Source: CAZOMR01 sp964580655 (GTDB lineage: Bacteria; RBG-13-61-14; CAZOMR01). Taken from it: 5,941 bases of DNA. The notes beneath the pieces were generated by a model. The model saw nothing but the letters and a program-made list of their open reading frames with translations, ran no database searches and was not told the DNA's origin. This document shows, in pieces, positions 1 through 5,437 of the stretch. Made by a program: the position numbers and the translations under genes. How positions within the stretch are numbered: position 1 is the first letter of the stretch; each line of letters starts with the position of its first letter. The DNA lies in contig CAZOMR010000206.1 of NCBI GenBank assembly GCA_964580655.1, forward strand, positions 1-5,941, read 5' to 3'.

Positions 1-7
1 CCCCTTT

Positions 8-25
8 GGGGGGACGGGAGGGGGG
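8..25 (+). other. G-rich tract at window edge
   Basis: Fifteen of the 18 bases are G, in runs of six, three and six separated by AC and A. The four C's at the very start of the window can pair with the first G run around a TTT loop. Such a tract could form a G-quadruplex with short or bulged tracts, or it could be the edge of a repeat that continues outside the window. No gene overlaps it convincingly. Only the base composition is seen; any structure is inference. Confidence 0.3.
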
Positions 26-49
26 CAATAAGACAAAAGGCACAGCCAA

Positions 50-104
50 CGTAGGGGCAGGGCTTGCCCTGCCCTCAAAGGGCGCAGCAAGCAGCGCCCC
101 TACG
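50..104. repeat. REP/MITE-like nested palindromic element
   Basis: The outer 9-bp arms CGTAGGGGC (50-58) and GCCCCTACG (96-104) are exact reverse complements. Inside are two further hairpins. GGGCAGGGC (55-63) pairs perfectly with GCCCTGCCC (66-74) around a TT loop, and GGGCGC (80-85) pairs with GCGCCC (94-99) around an 8-nt loop. The element can therefore fold either as one long hairpin or as two side-by-side stems. Non-coding palindromes with GTAGGGGC ends are, from general experience, a common class of dispersed intergenic repeat in environmental bacterial genomes. It lies about 130 bp upstream of the thiolase start, outside any convincing gene. It could also act as the terminator of a gene left of the window, but no T-tract follows it. 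Confidence 0.65.
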
Positions 105-140
105 GCCGAGAATGAAAAAAGTCACCATTTATGTCGCACA

Positions 141-162
141 CCCCGCGATGCCATCCTCGGGG
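141..162. promoter_or_regulatory. Imperfect dyad in thiolase upstream region
   Basis: CCCCG (141-145) pairs with CGGGG (158-162), and GATG (147-150) pairs with CATC (152-155), giving an interrupted 22-bp dyad centred near 151. It lies about 75 bp upstream of the thiolase ATG. A short T-run (172-176) follows only after about nine bases, so a factor-independent terminator or attenuator would be poor. An operator for a regulator of the acyl-CoA operon is possible. The symmetry is visible; the role is inference. Confidence 0.25.
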
Positions 163-167
163 GATCA

Positions 168-196
168 TTGCTTTTTCAGTCAAATCCTGATAGCTT
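168..196 (+). promoter_or_regulatory. Weak sigma70-like promoter candidate
   Basis: TTGCTT (168-173) resembles a -35 box, and 17 bases later TAGCTT (191-196) is a poor -10 box matching at three positions. It is suitably placed, about 40 bp upstream of the thiolase start, and this is the only intergenic gap before the plus-strand operon. The match is weak, and other placements, such as one using GGTAAT at 205-210, are about as good. It is listed only as the best guess for where transcription of the operon begins. Confidence 0.2.
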
Positions 197-237
197 GCTT
201 GTCTGGTAATTTCTATTTGTGAAGTAAGGAGGGACCG

Positions 238-1422
238 ATGAAAGATGTAGTGATTGTTTCTGGGGCCCGGACTGCAGTCGGGTCTTTTCAGGGCGCGCTT
301 TCCGGGGTCAAGGTGACAAAACTTGGAAGCATAGTGATTGCCGAGGCCTTGAAGCGGGCGGGCGTAGCGCCGGATCAGGTTGATGAGGTTATCATGGGCT
401 GTGTGCTTCCAGCCGGACTCGGGCAGGCTCCTGCCCGGCAGGCCGCGATAGCGGCTGGGATTCCGGCCAGCATAGGCGCGACCACCATCAACAAGGTCTG
501 CGGCTCTGGCCTTAAAGCGGTGATGCTGGCGGATGCCATGATCAAAGCCGGTGATGCCGAGATCATCGTGGCCGGAGGCATGGAGAGCATGACGCAGGCG
601 CCCTATCTCTTGCCGGATGCTCGCAAGGGTTTTCGCATGGGCCCGAAGAGCGCAGTGGATTCCATGGTGCACGATGGTCTATGGAATATCTACACCGATG
701 AGCACATGGGCTCATGCGCGGATATGCTCGCAAGGGAATGGAAGATAAGCAGGGAAGACCAGGATGCCTTTGCCATTAAGTCCTACCACAAGGCCCAGTC
801 TGCGACAGAGTCCGGGGCATTCAAGCCCGAGATAGTGCCAGTGGAGATTCCGCAGAGAAAGGGTGAGCCGGTAATTTTTGACGAGGACGAGGAGCCCAAG
901 CGCCTGAAGAAGGATAAAGTTCCTGCGCTTCGTCCGGCCTTCAACAAGGACGGCTCCGTGACTGCGGCCAATGCTTCCAGTATCAATGACGGTGCCGCGG
1001 CCGTAGTGGTGATGAGTGCGGATAAGGCGAAGGAACTTGGACTGAAGGTCCTGGCAAGGATTGTGGGGCATGACCAGGCCGCGAAGGAGCCGGAGTGGTT
1101 CACGCTTGCGCCGATAGATGCCACGAGAAAAGTGCTCAAGAAGACAGGGCTGAAGATTGAGCAGATGGACCTGATTGAACTCAACGAGGCGTTCGGGGTC
1201 CAGGTTCTCGCGGCGGAGCGCGAGCTGGGTCTGGACATGAGCAAGGTCAATGTAAAGGGCGGCGCAGTTGCGATCGGGCATCCCATCGGTTGCTCTGGCG
1301 CGCGGATTCTTGTGACCCTGATCTACGCGATGATGGAGCGTAATGCCAATCTGGGCCTTGCAACTCTTTGCATCGGGGGAGGAGAGGCCGTGGCCATGAT
1401 AGTGAGCAGGGAGAACCTGTAA
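238..1422 (+). CDS. Acetyl-CoA acetyltransferase (thiolase)
   Basis: This 394-residue protein is a full-length type II (biosynthetic-style) thiolase. It catalyses reversible Claisen condensation of two acetyl-CoA to acetoacetyl-CoA, or thiolysis in the reverse direction, in the cytoplasm. The acyl-accepting Cys88 sits in NKVCGSGLKAV. The NEAF motif is at 316-319, His348 is in AIGHPIGCSGAR, and the second active-site Cys378 is in CIGGGEA. All expected catalytic residues are therefore present at nearly canonical positions. The loop after Cys378 reads GGGEA rather than the commoner GGGxG, a mild variation. The ATG is supported by TAAGGAGG at 225-232, five bases upstream. It is the first gene of a plus-strand operon; the enoyl-CoA hydratase follows after 18 bp. 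Acetoacetyl-CoA is the likely substrate given length and neighbours, but longer 3-ketoacyl-CoAs cannot be excluded. Confidence 0.96.
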   Translation: MKDVVIVSGARTAVGSFQGALSGVKVTKLGSIVIAEALKRAGVAPDQVDEVIMGCVLPAGLGQAPARQAAIAAGIPASIGATTINKVCGSGLKAVMLADAMIKAGDAEIIVAGGMESMTQAPYLLPDARKGFRMGPKSAVDSMVHDGLWNIYTDEHMGSCADMLAREWKISREDQDAFAIKSYHKAQSATESGAFKPEIVPVEIPQRKGEPVIFDEDEEPKRLKKDKVPALRPAFNKDGSVTAANASSINDGAAAVVVMSADKAKELGLKVLARIVGHDQAAKEPEWFTLAPIDATRKVLKKTGLKIEQMDLIELNEAFGVQVLAAERELGLDMSKVNVKGGAVAIGHPIGCSGARILVTLIYAMMERNANLGLATLCIGGGEAVAMIVSRENL

Positions 1423-1440
1423 AGGCTTTAGGGGAGACGG

Positions 1441-2226
1441 ATGAGCGAGCGGGATTTAGTTTTGTTAGAAGTGGATAACGGGATAGGGATTATCACCGTG
1501 AACCGGCCGGAACAACTTAACCCCTTGAATGTGGATGTGCTTAATTGTCTGAGCGAGGTGATAGACGAATGCGGCTCAAGTGACGAGATCAAGGTGGTGA
1601 TCATCACCGGTGCGGGTGACAAGTCCTTTGTCGCGGGAGCGGACATAGCGGAGATGAGGGATATGAATGTGGCCGGGGCCCGTGCCTTTTCCGAGTTGGG
1701 CCAGAGTGTTTTCAGCAAGCTTGAGCGATTGCCCAAGCCTGTGATTGCGGCGGTGAATGGTTATGCGCTTGGAGGAGGGACAGAGCTTGCAGTGAGCTGT
1801 GACATTATCATCGCATCGGAAAAAGCGCGGTTTGGCCAGCCAGAGGTGAACCTGTGTGTGTTCCCGGGCTTCGGGGGGACCCAGCGTCTTCCCCGACTCC
1901 TCGGCAAAGCCAGGGCAAAGGAGATCATCTTCACCGGCGAGCAGTTCGATGCTACAAGGGCACTCGCCATCGGCCTGATCAACCGGATAGTGCCCCCGGA
2001 CAGGCTCATGGAAGAGGCAAAGGACCTGGCCAGAATTATGATGAGCAAGGGCTTGATCGCTATCAGTCTTGCAAAGCAGGCGATAGAATCAGGCTTTGAA
2101 GTGGACCTCACAAACGGGATGGTGATCGAGCGCAACTGCTTTGCACAGTGCTTTGACACCCAGGATCAGAAGGAGGGAATGATCGCTTTTCTCGAAAAAC
2201 GCGAGCCGCAATTCCGTGGGAAATAG
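1441..2226 (+). CDS. Enoyl-CoA hydratase (crotonase family)
   Basis: This 261-residue protein has the usual length for a stand-alone crotonase. It is predicted to hydrate trans-2-enoyl-CoA, probably crotonyl-CoA, to 3-hydroxyacyl-CoA. The oxyanion-hole segments are SFVAGADIAEM (Ala65) and GYALGGGTELA (Gly112). Both catalytic acids of true hydratases are kept: Glu115 in GGGTEL and Glu135 in FGQPEVNL, corresponding to Glu144 and Glu164 of the rat mitochondrial enzyme. This argues for hydratase rather than isomerase or ligase activity. Residue 139 is Cys (NLCVFPGFGGTQRL), where Gly is usual in the family. The ATG follows an AGGGGAG element at 1430-1436. The gene lies 18 bp after the thiolase and overlaps the next gene by 11 bp, so it is part of the same operon. 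Specificity for short chains is inferred from context. Confidence 0.95.
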   Translation: MSERDLVLLEVDNGIGIITVNRPEQLNPLNVDVLNCLSEVIDECGSSDEIKVVIITGAGDKSFVAGADIAEMRDMNVAGARAFSELGQSVFSKLERLPKPVIAAVNGYALGGGTELAVSCDIIIASEKARFGQPEVNLCVFPGFGGTQRLPRLLGKARAKEIIFTGEQFDATRALAIGLINRIVPPDRLMEEAKDLARIMMSKGLIAISLAKQAIESGFEVDLTNGMVIERNCFAQCFDTQDQKEGMIAFLEKREPQFRGK

Positions 2227-2893
2227 TGTATCCGATGACCTGGACCTCCTGGTGCTGGTCCGGGAGTTGTTTCGCCAGGTTCTTCATATCGGGGCTGGGA
2301 TTTTTGCTTTTGGCCTGCGCTGGTTCGGGTTCTGGTATGGCGCATGTTTTGCCTTTATCGCGTTTTTCTGGAATCTTCTGGTCATGCCCCGATTGTTCCG
2401 GCTCACCTTTCGGGAGAGCGAGAATGTAGCCGGTTATTCCAGGGGCATGATCGCATACCCTGTATCGGTCCTGCTCTTGATAGTCTTCTTTCCACTTCCA
2501 ATCGCGGCCGCACAGTGGGCTGTGCTCAGCATAGCAGATGGCGCGGCTACATTCTCCGGCGCCTTGTTCGGGCGAAAAAAGGTGTTTTACAACCCCGGAA
2601 AGTCCTACATCGGTAGCGCTGTGCTTTTCGTCTTTTCCTTCGGCGCAAGCTGGTTTGCATTCTGGTTCACCCAGAGCAACTGGGCATCCAGCTCATTTAT
2701 ATGGCAGGGAAAAGACCTGAATGCCTGTCTCGCGGGCTTATCGCTTTTCCAGGCCGCGCTTATCTGTCTCGCATCATCCGTGGTCAACACAATAATAGAA
2801 AGCATCCCCCTTCCATCATGGCTTGATGATAATTTAACCGTGCCGCTCACCGGAGCAATAATGATGCTCTTGGTTTCTGCCGTTTTCTGCTAG
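2216..2893 (+). CDS. Phytol/dolichol kinase-family membrane protein (polyprenol kinase-like)
   Basis: This 225-residue, strongly hydrophobic protein has about six or seven predicted membrane segments (roughly 23-34, 37-56, 79-107, 133-152, 171-190 and 207-224). It carries the landmarks of the SEC59/VTE5/DGK1 family of CTP-dependent lipid kinases: an N-terminal REL(F)RxxLHIGAG motif at 16-28, then ADGAATFSGALFGRKK (107-122) with GKSYIGS (128-134), which resembles the nucleotide-binding DAxAxxxGxxxG...KSxxGS segment, and finally E195...PLP...DDNLTVPL (204-211). The usual Lys of the first motif (RK) is Gln21. The likely role is phosphorylation of an isoprenoid alcohol or diacylglycerol at the inner membrane; the substrate is unknown. 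The start is the GTG at 2216, giving an 11-bp overlap with the hydratase gene and no obvious ribosome-binding site, so translational coupling is likely. A GTG at 2252 is an alternative start. The next gene begins 11 nt downstream. Confidence 0.8.
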   Translation: MGNSVSDDLDLLVLVRELFRQVLHIGAGIFAFGLRWFGFWYGACFAFIAFFWNLLVMPRLFRLTFRESENVAGYSRGMIAYPVSVLLLIVFFPLPIAAAQWAVLSIADGAATFSGALFGRKKVFYNPGKSYIGSAVLFVFSFGASWFAFWFTQSNWASSSFIWQGKDLNACLAGLSLFQAALICLASSVVNTIIESIPLPSWLDDNLTVPLTGAIMMLLVSAVFC

Positions 2894-2904
2894 AATAGAT
2901 TCAC

Positions 2905-4677
2905 ATGGGCACAAAAATTTCCTTTCCCCGATATTTCGCTGTTTTTATGCTTTTCTTTGTTTTGATTTTTTCGTGCAAGGAAGAGCCAAAGGATTTGCGC
3001 TCAACCATCGCCGGGTTCGCTCCTGCCGAGATCATGGAGGGTCTTTCACCTGCGCGCAATCCTGATGCGATATTTTGCCGGGCCAGACTTTGCGGTCAGA
3101 TCCGGAATGCGGTGGCCATTCCTCCGGGAGGCTTGGTTTCCATGGATGCGAGGTATGCGAGTGGGGACAGGGTCAGGTTTGGTTACGGTGTGCTGGACCA
3201 GGCAATCGGGAGGGTCCCTGGCCCGGTATCTATTTACCTGAAGGAGAGGGATGAGAGAGGTTTAGAGAGGACTCTCTGGGAGGCCTCTCTTGATCCGGTG
3301 CGAGAGCCAGCGGATAGGGGCTGGCATGAGGCGGATGTGCGACTTGGGGGTTCTCATCAGAGGGCAGGGCGGTTATGCTTTGGCACGGATAGCCAGCAGG
3401 ACTGGGGCCCGGCCATAGCCAATCCCAGGGTAGTTTCGGTCAGGGACATATCAAGGCAGTCGGTCATATTCATACTTATTGACGCGTGCCGTGCGGATCA
3501 TCTCGGATGTTATGGTTACTTCCGGGATACAAGCCCTCATCTGGACGGGATAGCACACAGGGGCACCAGGTTTGAGACCGCGATTACAGGATCCGGATTC
3601 ACCCTGACATCCGTGGCAAGCATGTTCAGCGGATTATATCCCTGGCAACATGGCGTTATCTTCACGAAGGGCTTGAGGTATCCGGCACAAATACCCGATA
3701 TGATTGGGCTTTTCAAGGCAGGAGGATTTATGACAGCCGGGTTTTCCGGGACATATTTCCGATTTTCAGTCAATGGTTTTGACCGGGGATTTGATGTTTT
3801 TGACGAGGTCTGTGCTAATTCTTTTTTCTATGAGAGTGCGGATTGCCTTATCCGGAGGGCCATGAACTGGCTTTCTGCTCATGCAGACGAGCCTTTTTTC
3901 CTTTATCTTCATCTCGTTGATACTCATGCGCCTTACTATCCGCCTGAGCCTTTTCAAAGCCGGTTCAGGTCCGCAGGGCTGGGGTTTGATCATTCTGCTG
4001 TCGAGTTCGGGGATGCAGGCCGGTTTGGAGATGGCCGGAGGTGGTATCAGGTTCCATTAAAACCGAGCGAGGCGGACCTGGAATATCTGAAGACCTTATA
4101 TGATGGAGAGATTGCCTATGCTGACGAGAGAATCGGCCAGATGCTCAATTCATTGAGAGATCGAGGCCTGCTGGATAATATCATCGTCCTTGTTACCGCG
4201 GACCATGGCGAGGCGTTTTACGAACACAGGAATATCGAGCACCGAGGCTCTCTCTATGATGAGGTTCTCAAGGTGCCTCTTATCTTTGCAGGCCCGGGAA
4301 TTCCGAGGGGAAGGGTTGTCCACGACCAGGTGCGCACGATTGACTTTTTGCCCACCTTGCTCGACCTGGCTGGAATACCCGTTCCGGCTGGGATTCAAGG
4401 CAGGAGTCTTGTTCCCCTGTTCAAGGATCAGGCCCTTTCGCCTGAGCCGGCTTTAGCTTTTCGATGTTTGAGCCTGAAAAAAGAGCACTATGAATATGCC
4501 TTCCGTGACTCGCGAGAGAAGCTTTTCTTGCAAATGCCTGTAATGAGGTTCGAGCTTTACGATCTTTTGCGCGACCCGGATGAAGAACACGACTTGAGCT
4601 CCGCTGACCCACAGAGAACCCGTGATCTATTTCTCAGGCTGGATGCCATGATCAAAAACCGCGCATCAGGGCCCTGA
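2905..4677 (+). CDS. Sulfatase-fold lipoprotein with Thr nucleophile position
   Basis: The 590-residue protein starts with a basic and hydrophobic signal (1-23) ending in LIFSC, a plausible lipobox with Cys24; Lys25 would allow outer-membrane sorting. Residues about 30-185 form a beta-rich accessory region ending with a GWHEADVRL...DWGPAIANP pattern seen before many bacterial sulfatase domains. The alkaline phosphatase superfamily domain spans about 188-585: metal-ligand motif LIDACRADHLG (Asp193), nucleophile loop FTLTSVASMFSGLYP, YLHLVDTHAPYYPP (333-347), TADHGE (Asp433, His434) and HRGSLYDEVLKVPL (from His446). Counting back from SGLYP, Thr233 occupies the position of the formylglycine Cys/Ser, and the following Pro and Arg are absent. 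A formylglycine sulfatase is therefore unlikely; a phosphatase, phosphodiesterase or phospho-headgroup transferase fits better. The start has no strong Shine-Dalgarno and lies 11 nt after the kinase-like gene. An internal ATG (Met15) is a less likely start. Confidence 0.88.
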   Translation: MGTKISFPRYFAVFMLFFVLIFSCKEEPKDLRSTIAGFAPAEIMEGLSPARNPDAIFCRARLCGQIRNAVAIPPGGLVSMDARYASGDRVRFGYGVLDQAIGRVPGPVSIYLKERDERGLERTLWEASLDPVREPADRGWHEADVRLGGSHQRAGRLCFGTDSQQDWGPAIANPRVVSVRDISRQSVIFILIDACRADHLGCYGYFRDTSPHLDGIAHRGTRFETAITGSGFTLTSVASMFSGLYPWQHGVIFTKGLRYPAQIPDMIGLFKAGGFMTAGFSGTYFRFSVNGFDRGFDVFDEVCANSFFYESADCLIRRAMNWLSAHADEPFFLYLHLVDTHAPYYPPEPFQSRFRSAGLGFDHSAVEFGDAGRFGDGRRWYQVPLKPSEADLEYLKTLYDGEIAYADERIGQMLNSLRDRGLLDNIIVLVTADHGEAFYEHRNIEHRGSLYDEVLKVPLIFAGPGIPRGRVVHDQVRTIDFLPTLLDLAGIPVPAGIQGRSLVPLFKDQALSPEPALAFRCLSLKKEHYEYAFRDSREKLFLQMPVMRFELYDLLRDPDEEHDLSSADPQRTRDLFLRLDAMIKNRASGP

Positions 4678-4678
4678 T
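4665..4678. repeat. 14-bp perfect palindrome at convergent gene ends
   Basis: ATCAGGGCCCTGAT is an exact 14-bp palindrome. It covers the last codons and TGA stop of the lipoprotein gene, and lies ten bases before the end of the convergent dehydrogenase gene. As RNA it would make only a short stem with a GGCC loop and no T-tract on either side, so it is at best a weak terminator. It may be chance symmetry, or mark a junction between formerly separate segments. Confidence 0.35.
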
Positions 4679-4687
4679 CCTCGCAGG

Positions 4688-5437
4688 CTACTGCCAGCCC
4701 TTTTTCGTGGCCAGCATCAACTCAAAAGGGCCAGCCGGCCAGTTATATCCGTATTTCATGGCGTTGTTGATGTCTTCCATGCTGGCTATGCCTTCCTCCA
4801 ATACCCTCTGTGACTCCGCCACCATAGCGTAATAAATCCGGTTTGCCACAAATCCGTATTTGTCCTCTGCATCCTTGACCCTTATAGTGATCTTGCCGAG
4901 CTTCCTGCCCAGCTCTTCAAGGAAAAGGATGCTTTCCTCCGTGGCATCCGGAGTCCATATTATCTCGATAAGCTTCATCACAGGCACAGGACTGAACCAG
5001 TGCATTCCCATGAACCTGTCCTTGCGCTCCACTGCCCCGGCCAGGGATACAATGGAAAAGCCGGAGGTATTGGATGCAAAGAGCGCTTCAGGGTTAACCT
5101 TTTTGTCAAGCTCTGAAAATGTCTTTTTCTTAAGTTCAAGGTCTTCCGGAATAGCCTCAATGATCAAGTCGGCTTCCACCAGGTCTTCATCCCGGGTGCT
5201 AAATCGCATAAGACCTATTGCCGCATCCATTTGTTCCTTGCTAAGCTTTCCACGCTCAAGCCCGCGTTTGAGCCCGTATCGGCCGTTGATCACGGTCTCG
5301 CGAGTGTGTGCCAGCACATCCTCGTTTATATCCTTGACCACTACATTGAATCCGTGCGTGGCAAGCACCTGCGCTATGCCGCCTCCCATGACACCGCCCC
5401 CGATAACACCCGCCAGTTTTAAGTCCTCCGGATTCAA
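4688..5437 (-). CDS. 3-hydroxyacyl-CoA (3-hydroxybutyryl-CoA) dehydrogenase, short C-terminus
   Basis: This 249-residue protein is predicted to interconvert acetoacetyl-CoA and 3-hydroxybutyryl-CoA using NAD(H). The Rossmann motif GVIGGGVMGGGIA lies at 10-22. The catalytic set is present: Ser125 in SNTSGFS, His146 in MHWFSPVP, Glu158 in KLIEI and Asn199 in GFVANRI. The C-terminal 3HCDH domain begins normally and reaches NWPAGPFEL (232-240), then ends after ten more residues. Typical members run to about 280-290 residues and include a Gly/Lys-rich KxGxGFY motif near the end, absent here. The start is TTG at 5437, overlapping the upstream TGA and preceded by a strong ribosome-binding site. It is convergent with the lipoprotein gene, 10 bp away. 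It supplies the step between the thiolase and hydratase encoded on the other strand. Whether the short form is active is unknown. Confidence 0.88.
   Translation of the reverse strand: MNPEDLKLAGVIGGGVMGGGIAQVLATHGFNVVVKDINEDVLAHTRETVINGRYGLKRGLERGKLSKEQMDAAIGLMRFSTRDEDLVEADLIIEAIPEDLELKKKTFSELDKKVNPEALFASNTSGFSIVSLAGAVERKDRFMGMHWFSPVPVMKLIEIIWTPDATEESILFLEELGRKLGKITIRVKDAEDKYGFVANRIYYAMVAESQRVLEEGIASMEDINNAMKYGYNWPAGPFELMLATKKGWQ

Noticed and set aside
6..209. Small plus-strand ORF through the G-rich tract and palindrome
   Set aside because: Its composition follows the repeat sequence, it shows no recognisable motif and no ribosome-binding site could be assessed at the edge; it is best read as non-coding.
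712..1286. Two long antisense ORFs inside the thiolase gene
   Set aside because: They are shadows of a high-confidence conserved gene with all catalytic residues in the sense frame; the antisense products show no family motif.
2501..2512. ATCGCGGCCGCA, repeated near 5699-5710
   Set aside because: A 12-base GC-rich match between two unrelated coding regions, with no extension on either side; it is probably coincidence.
4686..4705. Possible terminator: GGCT/AGCC stem followed by five T's after the lipoprotein gene
   Set aside because: The stem is only four base pairs with a six-base loop, and the T-run encodes lysines of the convergent dehydrogenase, so chance is the simpler explanation.
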